The translations under genes and the position numbers were made by a program. Of a stretch of DNA of 64,000 bases, positions 49,257 through 60,033 are shown one piece after another. This DNA is from Rosa chinensis (Eukaryota > Streptophyta > Magnoliopsida > Rosales > Rosaceae). The stretch's first letter is position 1. Each line of letters opens with the position of its first letter. The notes beneath the pieces are model-generated. The model ran no database searches. It worked only from the letters and a program-made list of their open reading frames with translations, and was not told the origin of the DNA. The stretch lies in assembly GCF_002994745.2 (NCBI RefSeq), contig NC_037092.1:8050501-8114500 (forward strand), written 5' to 3'.

Positions 49257-49653
49257 GGCTCTTCTAGTGAGGGTTCCTTTTTTTTTGTCTTTTATAGGGA
49301 TAGGTATTATACCAACTTTTAGATCATATTTTCACATCTTAACCGTTCAGTTTTTAGGTCCTAATGTATAGATCACTTCTGCAAATTTTCAGCCAATTTG
49401 ATGATTATTAAGGCATCCAAAACTGCAATTTACCATTATAAACACGAATGGTTCCGGTTCGACAGATTCGGTCTGTTCGTGTAAATTGCAGTTTTGGATG
49501 CCTTAACGATCACCAATTTGGCTGAAAATTTGCAGAAGTGATCTATACATTAGGACCTAAAAACTGAACGGTTAAGATTTAAAAATATGATCTAAAAGTT
49601 GGTCTAATGCCTATTCCTATAAAAGACCAAAAAAAGGAATACCTTAGTGGAAG

Positions 49654-49657
<4 letters not shown>
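49255..49657. mobile_element. Palindromic MITE B
   Basis: Near-complete hairpin: AGGGCTCTTCTAGTGAGG on the left and its relative AGGGCTTCCACTAAGG read from the right. Arms share ACATCTTAACCGTTCAGTTT-type sequence and GTCTAATG/GGTATTA words, with a short loop near 49445. Flanked on both sides by (TA)n. Same family as 44544-44955. Confidence 0.78.
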
Positions 49658-49701
<44 letters not shown>

Positions 49702-49703
<2 letters not shown>

Positions 49704-49749
49704 CTCAAAACGTTAAATCAGTGACTTACAGAAGAGTACATGTACTTTC

Positions 49750-49787
<38 letters not shown>

Positions 49788-49836
49788 CTCAAAACGTTAA
49801 ATCAGTGACTTACAGAAGAGTTCATGTACTTTCGTA
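49702..49836. repeat. 50-bp direct repeat around a (TA)n tract
   Basis: TCCTCAAAACGTTAAATCAG... through TGTACTTTCGT occurs at about 49702-49752 and again at 49787-49836 with one mismatch, each preceded by (TA)n. This looks like slippage or duplication of a microsatellite with its flank. Confidence 0.85.
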
Positions 49837-49837
49837 A

Positions 49838-50080
49838 TTTGGGACCATCAACTTTAATGACTGCACATGGGAAAGTGTGGTGAAGTTTCGATCATTCGGA
49901 ATAATATGAATTATGATCAGCTGGTCGTCCCAGCTTTAATTAGCTTGACCATACAATTCAAACATGAAGGAAGATTACCATCCCAGTACAGACGTTGAAT
50001 TTCACACCATATTAGCGATCCCAACAACCAGCTAAAAAAGATGATTACCAATAATTCTAAGCTGAAGGAACTAAAATAAG
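49838..50080. promoter_or_regulatory. Upstream region of copy 5
   Basis: About 240 bp of unique sequence between the repeats and the first ATG of copy 5. It must hold the proximal promoter and leader, but I see no individual element I can name. Confidence 0.3.
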
Positions 50081-50442
50081 ATGCAAAAGAAGAATATGGC
50101 ATTTAGCGTTTTTCCGAAAAGCATCATGACTATGGTCATGATGGTTCTCTGCTTCATCTGCATAAACTCAGTCAGATCAGTTGAAGCACAATCCCCGCGC
50201 CTTCCTGTTCAAGAAGGTAATTTACTCTCACAGTCTCACTCTCTTGTTCCAATTCCTGTTTCTTTTCTCGTTTTCCTTTTCATTACCTGTAACTTCGTGG
50301 TAGTTTACATACACAACCAGCACCTATGATGCACTGACACGGGTACGGGGTACGGGGTGCGATACGATACGATACGTGGATACTTTTTTTTTCAAAAAAA
50401 CAGGATACGATACGTTTTGAACACATTTATAAAATAATATGT

Positions 50443-50485
<43 letters not shown>

Positions 50486-51239
50486 GGGCGGAGCCACATG
50501 GGGACCCAGTGGGTCCCGTGCCCCACTGACTTTTATATTTTTTTTCAATTTATGTACATGAAAACTTGGTTAAATATTCTAGAGTATGCTAATATTAGCA
50601 CTAGCCAACTGGGTGTAGTGGTAAGGTGTGTCTTGGTTTTGTAATTGGTCATAGGTTCGAGTCATGGATGGTGGAAATGTTATTTTTTTTAATTTTTTTT
50701 TTCCTTTTGAGAACAATAATACAATTTTTCCTTATAGTTTTAAAAGTTAAAAATAAATTATGTTTCCTTAATGAAAAACTAGTTTTCCTCCACACATGCA
50801 GAGCATGTGCAAGTGTTTTTTTATAATTTTTTTTTCAAAAAGATAAAAAGATAATGGATTAAAATAGTTATTGTAGAGAGAAGTTAGTGGGAGACAAACG
50901 TGGGTTGTGGCATTTTTTTTGTTTATTTTTTTTAATAAAAATATAATTTGCAATTGTCATAATTGCCCTTATGATTTCATTAATTCTCAAATTTTTTTAA
51001 TATTTCAAGGTCATTTCTGTCAAATTTTTTAATTTTGGCTAACAAAGCCTCTTCTCTTAATAATAGTATAGATTATCTAATATCTAAAGCTATAAAGTTT
51101 ATTAATAAAATATGTAATTTAGAGAAAAATATTAATATTACCTTAATTTTATTTTACTTTATTATTTTTTATTTAAATTTTGGTATATATTTAAATTCTA
51201 ATTTTGTGCCCCACTTAATAAGAAATTCTGGCTCCGCCA

Positions 51240-51281
<42 letters not shown>

Positions 51282-54200
51282 TTAGTAAATATATTTGATG
51301 AATATTGCATATAAAATGATGGAATTGCAATGAAACAAGCAATTGAAAGACATAATATTCAAACAATCAAACAAAACATAAGTCAAAGGATTAAATTACT
51401 TAACAAATAGTTCAAGCAACATAAATTAAAACTAAGTTCAAGCACAAACAAGCTTCCAAAACTTCTACAACTTCAATCAACTTCATCCTCATCATCAAAG
51501 ATTACACCCTCCAATTCCGGTTCATCAAGAGAGAGGTTGGCAACCTCAAGAATGCCTCCATTAACGGTATCCATTGAGTCTTCCTAAACAGGTAAGAATA
51601 ACAATAAAAACGATAAATAGATGGTTGCTGCCAAGACTTAATTAAACATTCATGTAACTGATTCCAAAACGTAATTCATACTCCAAAACATTCATGTAAC
51701 AGACTTAATTAAACGATAATTCATACTCCAAAACGTAATTGATTCCAAACCTACTGGCCTACTCATTATAATTGATATAAGATGATCCAAAAATCTGAAC
51801 ATACCTTTAATAATAGCCCACAGAAGTGACAGAACAAGTTGAAGGTTCAACCCTTCAGAGAACTGCCGGAGCTATTAATAGTCTTCAGAGATGCGAAGAT
51901 AGTCTTCAGAGAACTGCTGGTCCAATCTTCAAGCTTCAACCCTTCAACCCACACTCCTACAGAGCTTCAACCTTCAAGGCTTTCAATTCAGAACATACCC
52001 ATCAAGCAACAAACAGAGATGCGAAGATAGTCTTCAGAGAACTCGACCTTCAAGGCTTCAACCTTCAAGTCTTCAACCCACAGATGTAAAAGCTTCAAGC
52101 TTTCGAACTGAACATACCCAGTACCCACTAGCTTCAAGCTTTCGATCTGAAGATACCCAGTTACCCACTAGCTGCGAAGTGCGAACTCGGGAAGAAGCAA
52201 CGAAGAGAGAAGTGAATTTGATGCGAAGAGAGAAAGGGACGCCGCGAAGAAGCGAAGAGAGAAGTGAATCTGATGCAAAGAGAGAACTGGATCTACCGAT
52301 CTGATCGAAGCTGCACTCGGCTTCGTGTGTATCAGGTTGAAAGTGATAGGAAATTATCCAAAATACCCCCAAAACGTATCCAAATTTTGTCAAACCGTAT
52401 CCAAGACGTATCAAAAAAGTCAACTGATGCTACATAGTCAATGATACGTTTTGAAGGTCCTAGATACTTAACCAATGCGTATCATACCTGTATCCGTATC
52501 TTATACGGATACGATACACCATAGTCAGATTTTTGAAGTATCCATGCTTCATAGACCAGCACTGGGTTTTAGGCTTGTAAATAACCCGTTACTCTGTCAA
52601 CAAATTCCATTTTCTGCTTTCGTTTTTGGTCAAGTTACAATTTTGGCTCTCGGCTTTATAGTTTGGAAATCCATGTATTTAACAGTTATTGCAATGTTGA
52701 TCTTTTTGTCATTTTGATGGTAAAATAACTTGCAATAAATGGCAACAATCAAGAATCTGGCCAAAAGTCCAATCCTGGGGCTTGAGTGAAACCTTCATCC
52801 AAATTCAAGCCCCAACAATCCTTTTTTTTTTTTTTTGAGGGAAGGAGGTCAGCCCTATTGAAGTAAAAAGTTTACGAGTTACAGAATTTAGCTGCAACTG
52901 CAGCCCCAACAATCTTAAAAGTCCCTATTGCTAGGTAACCGGGTTAACTCTTGTGCAAGGCCGGTCTTGAGCTTTTTGATGCCCAGGGCGAAATTTTGTA
53001 TGTGTGCCCAACTAGCCTAAATAGACATGTAATAATTCTTTCAAATGTCATACTCTAAATATTTTTTTAAGGGGCTATTACATAGAGAAACATTATACAA
53101 CGGGAACATAAAGTGATAAAACCAAAACCCCGTATAAAAAAGTTTACAAATCATCTAAAATGATGTATTCTTGCATTTCTTAAAGCAAAATCATCAATTA
53201 TCTTTTCATAGTCAACATTTGCCAACATATTTCTTTCAATGGTTAAAATAGTTAATCCATTTAGCCTATCTTGAGTCATGTAGTCCGCAGATAAGATTTT
53301 AATTTCAAAAAACTTGATTTTAATAATTTTAATTAAAAAAAAAACTTCTTTCAGCTGATGTTACCGTCACCGGTATAGTCAATAAAATCCTGTAGGCAAC
53401 CATAACACTTGGAAACATATCCATTTTCTATGCAAACTCCATAATTTAAATGGATGTCCAAGGCCTATCTGTTTCATATGCCTCATTCGGCAACATCTCC
53501 TGCAAAACCCTCACCACTTTTCAAAGCAGTTTCAAGATTCAAACAACAGCTTTTCAATTCTGATTGAGACTGACTTGCAAATCTAACTTCACCTAATATT
53601 GAAAATTTAAAACCGATGAATGAGCAAGTTGTTAGAAATCACTTTGAATAATAATTGATAAACACTAGAGCATAGAATAATACTTGAAAATCTGATATTG
53701 AGTAAACGTTGCAACCAATTTAAAGAAAAATTTTGTTGGGTTTCAAGATTTGGGACTTGAGAGAGAGAGACTCTTGCCGAAACTATTCTTTTCACTAGCT
53801 ACTACGATGAAGTGAAGAAGAAAGAGGAGGAAGAGGAGAATCTGGAGAGATGAAGAAGAATGGTTGCGGGCTTGCGGCTAAGTGGAAAGAGATGGGTAGG
53901 TTTTGTATTTTATTAGAGAAAAAGATTTTATTAAGTGATTAAAAATACATTTTATTAAAAAGAAAAAAAGAACAAAGAAAGAGAAAGGGATTAAAAAGAT
54001 ATTATAGGAGTGTATAGGGTAGGTTTTGTATTTTATTAGAGAAAAAGAGTTTATATAGTATAAAGTATAATTAAAAGAGAAGTTTTAAATACACACCCCT
54101 AATTACTTAATACACACTCCTTACTCAATACACCTACCATTTAATTTCTCATTCTAATATTTTACTAAATACACAACCCAAATTACCTAAAATATCCTTA

Positions 54201-57200
54201 AACTAAAAAAACATGAAATACACTATTATTTAACTACATTAAGGCTACTATTTAAGTTGATTAGTATATATAATTGACCATATTAATTACTTGTGTTAGT
54301 TATTGGGAAATCCATAAAGATTTATTATTGTTCCCTTCAAATAGATGCTTAGAAATAGGTTTTGTATTATTTGAGTTCTCATTCACCAAACACAGAAACA
54401 CCCTATTGGTCAAGTATAAAATTTTGAGTCGAACATTCAACTAAAATTGTATCAGTAGTTTATCCACAATAGCAAAACTACGAAGTTGTCATTAGATGGT
54501 CAAACAAATTAACAATTACAAAGTTTTATACATGTGATGCAGGGCCGGTCCTGAGCTTTTTGATGCCCAGGGCGAAATTTTTTGTGTGTGCCCAACTAGT
54601 CTAAATAGGCATGTAATAATTATTTCAAATGTCATACTCTAAATCTTTTTTTAAGGGGCTATTACATAGAGAAACATTATACAACGGGAACATAAAGTGA
54701 TAAAACCAGAACCCCGTATAAAAAAGTTTACAAATCATCTAAAATGATGTCTTCTTGCATTTCTTGAAGCAAAATCATCAATTATCTTTTTCATAGTCAA
54801 CATTTGCCAACATATTTCTTTCAATGGTTAAAATAGTTAATCCATTCAGCCTATCTTGAGTCATGTAGTCCGCATATAAGATTTTAATAATTTTAATTTC
54901 AAAAAACTTGATTTTAATAATTTTAATTTGAAAAAAAATTCTTTCAACTGATGCTACCGTCATCGGTATAGTCAATAAAATCATGTAGACAACCATAACA
55001 CTTGGAAACATATCCATTTTCTTTGCAAACTCCATAATTTAAATGGATGTCCAAGGCCTATCTGTTTCATATGCCTCATTTGGCATCATCTCCTGCAAAA
55101 TTTGTAACTCCATAAGCAAATATTTCGCATCAATATCAAAACCCTCACCACTTCTCAAAGTAGTTTCAAGATTCAAACAACAGCTTTTCAATTTTGATCG
55201 AGACTAACTTGCAAATCTAACTTCACCTAATATTGAAAATTTAAAACCGATGAATGAGCAAGTTGTTAGAAATCACTTTGAATAATAATTGATAAACACT
55301 GGAGCATAGAATAATACTTGAAAATCTGAAATTGAGTAAACGTTGCAACCAATTTAAAGAAAAAATTTGTTGGGTTTCAAGATTTGGGACTTGAGAGAGA
55401 GAGAGAGAGACTTTTGCCGAAACTATTCTTTTCACTAGCTTCTACGATGAAGTGAAGAAGAAAGAGGAAGAAGAGGAGAATCTGGAGAGATGGAGAAGAA
55501 TGGTTGCGGGCTTGCGGCTAAGTGGAAAGAGATGGGAGTATATAAAGTATACTTAAATTATTAAAAAGAAAAAAAGAACAAAGAAAGAGAAGCGATTAAA
55601 AAGATATTATAGGAGTGTATAGGATATGTTTTGTATTTTATTAGAGAAAAAGATTTTATATAGCATAAAGTATAATTAAAAAGAAAAAAAGAACAAAGAA
55701 AGATGGGGTAGTACGGTGCTGGCAGAGAGACATAGAGAAATGGGAGTGAGGGAGTCCATAGGGCATAGGCTAGGGTTTTGACTGTTTTGTATTTTATAAT
55801 AAAAAATTTATTAGAGAAAACTATAGTATAGAGAAATGGGAGAGAAATCTGGTGCCCCATCATTCTTGGGCCCTGGGCTGTCGCCAACATTGCCCATGGG
55901 CAAGGCCGGCCCTGATGTGATGTTTTATATTAGATAATAAATTGACTAATAAAAACTTTTAGGAAAAAAAATGAACTAAAAAGTGGAAGTAAAGCGATAT
56001 ATGTTTTTAAAACAATGGCATTAAGTGATTTTGAAATTCTAAATTATATGGTTTCTCACCCCCATTTAATAACAATTTATTTAAGGAAAATTTAAATTAG
56101 ATGGTTTCTAACTTTGTTCTTGTTTTAAATGAGGATGTCATTTATAGAAGTTCATTGTGTTTATAATTATAGAATAATATAAGGAAGATATGATTATTCT
56201 TATTTTTCTTCTAATACATAGATGTCTATTTTGGTCATTTAATCTACCTATGAAATCTGATTTGAAATATAAAGTAATAGGGATGTGTATTAAGTAGTTT
56301 AGGGTGTGTATTTAAAATTTCTCTAATTAAAAAGAAAAAGATAACAAAGAAAGAGAAAAAGATGGGGGTAGTGCGGTGGTGGCAGAGAGACATAGAGAAA
56401 TGGGAGTGAGGGAGTCCATAGGGCATAGGATAGGATTTTGACCGTTTTGTATTTTATAATAAAAATTTTATTAGAGAAAACTATAGTATAGAGAAATGGG
56501 AGAGAAATCCGGTGCCCCCATCAATCTTGGGCCCTGGGCTGTCGCCAACACTGCCCATGGGCAAGGCCGGCCCTGCTCTTGTGCGGCCACCATCAAAGAA
56601 CATGGTGAGCCTCCATGAGTCCACCAGTACGCTGACAAGCAAAAGGGAAGAATACCGTTCCAATGGGACCATCGACGGAAGCTTGCGGGTTCTTCAAGTT
56701 TTGGGGTCAGTAGAGTGAGTCTATCTACTCCCATAATTTGCCTGCAGTCAGCTGTTACATTGGAAGTTGGGCTTTTCCATCGCGGGCTTTGGTGGTGGTT
56801 CAACAGGCCCTTGATTGGGCTATAATCTAAATTACTTATTTGTCCAAAAAAAGAAAAGAAAAAGAACTAGAATAAAATTATGACTAGTCATTCTACACAC
56901 ATGCACAGCATGTGCAAGTATTTTTTATTTTATTTTTTCAGAAATAAAAAGAAAACTGTCATTATATAGAGAAGATAGTGGGAGTAAAAAGTGGATTGTG
57001 GGTTTTTTTGTTTTTGTTTTTTTTTTTATAATAAAAGTATATTTTGTAAATGTCATAATTGTCCTTCTGATTTAATTAATTCTCAAAGTTTTTTAATCTT
57101 CTAAGGTCATTTCTGTCAAAATTTTTAATTTTGGCTAACAAACCCTCTTTTCTTAATGATAGTATAGATACCGGAATTTGTAACTCTTGCTTAAAATCAC

Positions 57201-60033
57201 CAAACACGAAAAAAGATTCAAAAATTTGATTTGTGGGCGCAGTGGAAGCACCGAGAGAAATTGGTTCACAATTGGGAAAAAAAGACTGGAACTTCGACGT
57301 AGACCCATGCCACAACGACACCAGCTGGGCTACCCCAACATCTGATCGTTACTCGCTATACACCAACATTGTCTCTTGCAACTGTTCCTACGTCCCTGAT
57401 GGTGTATGCCACGTCACCAGTATGTATGTCACTATGTCATTCACTTTTTTTTTTGAAATAATTCACTTTCTATTTCTTATGCCGCCTAGTGTTTGAAATT
57501 GTCCCTGATGGTGTATGCCACGTCACCAGTTTTGTATGTCACTATGAATTAAGTGTGTACAGATTATGAACACACTGCAAGAAATTAACTAGATGCTATT
57601 GTAATACATACTACATAGGATCCCCTTTTGCCTACAAAACCTGAATTTCATGATGAGCTCTGACAATTTTCCGAATGCAGTGTTCTGACAGGGCAAGATC
57701 TTGCTGGTGTACTTCCACCATCTATTGCAAAGTTACCCTGCCTTACACAAGTGTAAGGGAAACATTTTTTGCTGCATATCTAGGAAGATATATATCATTT
57801 CTACATTTCATCACTAATAAGTAATATTGTAATTAATAACTTTACTGTTGTTTACAGTTCTTTCACAAGGAACTACCTCAGTGGTAACATACCACTTGAA
57901 TGGGCTTCTACAAAGTTGCAAAACCTGTATAGGACTTCTGAACTTCATTCAATCTCAGCCATATATAGTAGCTAACTAATGATAATATTAATAACAAATT
58001 AAAAAGATGAGCACATTGCAGGTCCCTTACTGTGAACAACTTATCAGGAACAATCCCTGCATACTTGGGGAACATTACTACCCTAAAACTACTGTAATTA
58101 ACCTCTCACTCAATCTAGCTCTTATTACCACTTTGTTATATTTGTTAAGTGAATTTATAGTGTCAGTCAGTTTACCTACTGTTATGAAGAGGGATGTATA
58201 TATTGTCAGGTTCCTAGACAGTAACCAATTTTATGGAACTGTTCCTCCTGAGCTTGGGAAGCTGGTTAACTTGGAGCGTCTGTAAGCTTCTTTTTATCTT
58301 TTCACCCTCAATTTTTTTTTCCTCTTTAATATCAATATTTTTGAATGAGCCAGTATCTTTGGATTAGTTATTAAGTTGGAATTGGTACTAATTTCAGCCT
58401 ACTCGGTCAAAACAATCTCTCAGGAGAGTTGCCATTGGATCTCTCTAATCTAAATAAATTAAAAGTACTGTAAGTTTTAGTACCCTTAAAATTGAAGTAC
58501 TGAATGTTTTGTATATTTGGTCTATAAGAACATTCAGCTCTGTGTTATTGAGTCTCTCCTTTATGCAGTAAGATTGGCAGTAACAACTTCAATGGAACAA
58601 TACCTGATTTCTTTGAAAGTTGGAGTCAGCTTCAGAGTTTGTAAGTGCATATTCCTATTATGTACAAGTCATAAATCGCTAAGATATAGAACTTTTCTGG
58701 TGCAATATCTATCCATTTTGAATTCTATTCTTCACAGAGAGATCCAAGCTAGCGGTCTCCAAGGGCCCATTCCGCCTAGCATTTATTCCTTGAATAAATT
58801 AAGAATATTGTGAGTTATGGCTTCACTCCCAGTTTTCATTTACAACCGAAAAATGTCAGTACTTCTTTGATATAACAATGATTCATGGTGCAATTTAATG
58901 CAGAAGGATCAGTGACTTGAGTGGATACAGTTCACCATTTCCAGACTTGAGAAATATGACACTTATGCACGTTTTGTAAGTCTTAAAATGGTGTATACCT
59001 TCTTGTAATTTAAGAGTCCTTCCTTAAGTACAGTGTTCATAAAGAATTTTATTGCAGAATGCTAAGGAGCTGCAATCTAGTTGGACCTATCCCTGATTAC
59101 ATATCGAAATTGACAGCATTACGTATATTGTAATACTGCTATTCTTTATCTTTTAACTTTTATTTTTATTTTTTTGAATTTGACTAACCATATTTCATGT
59201 TTTTCCATTAAGCTTCTTGTTATTAATTTGGGATCTCATAACGTATAGTTATCTTTTCCAGAGATCTCAGCTTCAACAGATTGGAAGGAAGTATTCCTGA
59301 CTTTGGAATAGGCATATTGGACAACTTGTAAGAATTGTACATTAATTCATGAAGGGCACTTGCATACATCATGATGAATTGTAATCAGCAATTACAAATA
59401 TTACATTAATGAAATATAGTTTAACCTAGTGTGATTTTGTAATTGCTTCCTGAGTAGGTGTCTGACACATAACGCCCTCACTGGGTCTATTCCAGAGTTA
59501 TCTGCACCTCTTCCAGATTGGGTCAAGAGAAATCGCAATAACAGTAACTAGTGTGTTTCCTCCTCATCAGATTTCATTAAGTACTATTTTTCCATTGAAG
59601 CCTGCAGAAATATATTTTCAAGTTAACATCGTTTACACTGACTTGCATTTTTATCATAATTCATTGCAGCTACATGGATATTTCTTACAATAAATTTCCT
59701 GAGAGCTCTGAGTTACCTTGTACAGAAAACCTGTAAGAAAGTGTTTCTTTGTAGTTGGCATTGGGAGCACATGTCTTCCTTCACCTCTACTCTTTCTTCT
59801 CTCTTCTTTTTATTTTATTTTAAATCTAACTGATTGAGCATCTGTCAGGAACTTGTTCAAAAGCTTTTCTGCACAAGACATCTCGTAAGCTATCGACTTA
59901 TTAGTCTTAAACGATGTAGCCTTTTTTCTCTCTCTCTCTTTCATTTCATGGACTTCAAATATACATATCCTGATTTTGCAACTCCAATCCAGATTATCTG
60001 GAGGGTGCCTGAAGAGATATCCATGTCGAGAAG
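50081..60033 (+). CDS. LRR receptor kinase, copy 5 (signal peptide and LRR exons; 3' part not in view)
   Basis: Exons: 50081-50216, 57243-57423, 57681-57752, 57858-57926, 58022-58093, 58210-58281, 58398-58469, 58569-58640, 58738-58809, 58904-58975, 59058-59129, 59262-59327, 59458-59550, 59670-59732, 59849-59884, 59993-60033. The first encodes a signal peptide (MVLCFICINSV core, likely cut after SVEA); a second ATG lies at 50096. Exon 2 gives the N-cap (WNFDVDPCHN, SCNCSYVPDGVCHV), then LRR exons of 66-93 bp ([44 protein letters not shown]). The last visible exon encodes SLSGGCLKRYPCRE, which in copies 2-4 directly precedes the malectin exon. All borders keep frame. Malectin and kinase exons are missing up to 64000; they may lie beyond the inserted transposon. 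Intron 1 is 7 kb. Confidence 0.85.
50604..50670 (+). repeat. tRNA-like segment with Pol III boxes (SINE-like)
   Basis: TAGCCAACTGGGTGTAGTGG resembles a tRNA A box with D-arm, and GGTTCGAGTC 40 bases later fits a B box. There is no complete cloverleaf and no clear tail of its own. It may be a SINE fragment or part of the surrounding element. Confidence 0.4.
50779..51072 (-). mobile_element. Small non-autonomous Helitron (inner layer of nest 1)
   Basis: On the minus strand it starts TCTATACTATTATTAAGAG and ends in a hairpin (GCACATGCTCTGCATGTG) followed after about ten bases by CTAG, with host A and T on the two sides (50778 and 51073). This matches the TC...hairpin...CTRR rule of Helitrons. 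A second copy is at 56884-57168. Confidence 0.8.
52821..52901 (-). mobile_element. Very short retroposed fragment with 13-bp target duplication
   Basis: AGCCCCAACAATC flanks an 81-bp insert (52808-52820 and 52902-52914). The insert begins with a T tract (poly(A) of a minus-strand copy) followed by GAGGGAAGGAGGTCAGCCC. This is the form of a strongly 5'-truncated LINE or SINE. Confidence 0.8.
54540..55914 (-). mobile_element. hAT element, inner layer of nest 2
   Basis: The 8-bp duplication ATGTGATG lies at 54532-54539 and 55915-55922. Ends are CAGGGCCGGTCCTGAGC and GGCAAGGCCGGCCCTG. The sequence is a close sister of the outer hAT over its whole length. Confidence 0.92.
54778..55035 (-). pseudogene. 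hAT transposase dimerization-domain remnant
   Basis: An open minus-strand frame of 85 codons shows TVASVERIFFQIKIIKI, then ADYMTQDRLNGLTILTIE, the signature of the hAT C-terminal dimerization domain. The BED finger and catalytic core are missing, so this is a leftover in a deletion derivative and has no transposition activity of its own. Confidence 0.75.
56584..56883. other. Unassigned sequence in intron 1 of copy 5
   Basis: This continues the sequence that was split by the outer hAT at 52948. It is GC-richer than the surroundings and ends in an A-rich tail (AAAAAAAGAAAAGAAAAAG near 56846-56865), suggesting an old retroposon, but I found no target duplication and no frame I recognise. Confidence 0.4.
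56884..57168 (-). mobile_element. Small non-autonomous Helitron, second copy
   Basis: Minus strand: begins TCTATACTATCATTAAG and ends with the hairpin GCACATGCTGTGCATGTG then CTAG, inserted between host A and T. It is homologous to 50779-51072 over its whole length and in the same orientation, 75 bp before exon 2 of copy 5. Confidence 0.8.
57501..57546 (+). repeat. Duplicated end of exon 2 and its splice donor inside intron 2
   Basis: GTCCCTGATGGTGTATGCCA through TGTATGTCACTATG repeats 57392-57434, 109 bp downstream, with two extra T bases next to the donor. It therefore carries a second copy of the exon end and a possible decoy donor site. Confidence 0.85.

Larger units (their letters stand above)
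50483..51242. mobile_element. hAT-like element inside the (TA)n of the outer hAT (middle layer of nest 1)
   Basis: Ends are inverted: CAGGGGCGGAGCCA and, read from the right, CAGTGGCGGAGCCA. Both sides abut (TA)n (TATATATA on each side), consistent with an 8-bp duplication. No coding sequence. It contains a tRNA-like segment and a Helitron. Confidence 0.8.
50324..52554. mobile_element. hAT element in intron 1 of copy 5 (outer layer of nest 1)
   Basis: The 8-bp duplication ACCAGCAC lies at 50316-50323 and 52555-52562. The ends are imperfect inverted repeats: CTATGATGCACTGACACGGG and, read from the right, CTATGAAGCATGGATACT. Subterminal GATACG/CGTATC words are abundant on both sides. On the minus strand near 51484-51590 an acidic tail remains (LDEPELEGVIFDDEDEVD), which resembles the C-terminus of hAT transposases. 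The rest of the transposase is gone, so it is non-autonomous. Confidence 0.85.
54077..56323. mobile_element. Non-autonomous MULE, middle layer of nest 2
   Basis: The 9-bp duplication TAATTAAAA lies at 54068-54076 and 56324-56332. The ends (GAGAAGTTTTAAATACACAC and, from the right, GAGAAATTTTAAATACACAC) match those of the full MULE at 3756-9288, and the similarity extends inward (TTTTACTAAATACACAACCC on the left; TTTGGTCATTTAATCTACC on the right). It has no transposase and is interrupted by a hAT. Confidence 0.92.
52956..56575 (-). mobile_element. hAT element, outer layer of nest 2
   Basis: The duplication CTCTTGTG lies at 52948-52955 and 56576-56583. Ends are inverted: CAAGGCCGGTCTTGAGC on the left, GGCAAGGCCGGCCCTG on the right. 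It is interrupted by a MULE (54077-56323). Without that insertion and its 9-bp duplication it is about 1.36 kb, almost the length of its sister at 54540-55914. Remains of a hAT dimerization domain (SVERxFF, MTQDRLNGLTIL-like) lie on the minus strand near 53170-53450 with frame breaks. Confidence 0.9.

Noticed and set aside
50604..50670. A functional tRNA gene
   Set aside because: A and B boxes are visible but the stems do not pair into a cloverleaf and no terminator-bounded gene is apparent; it lies within a transposon.
54077..56323. A Pack-MULE with the hAT domain as captured cargo
   Set aside because: The hAT inside has its own ends and an 8-bp duplication, so it inserted independently.
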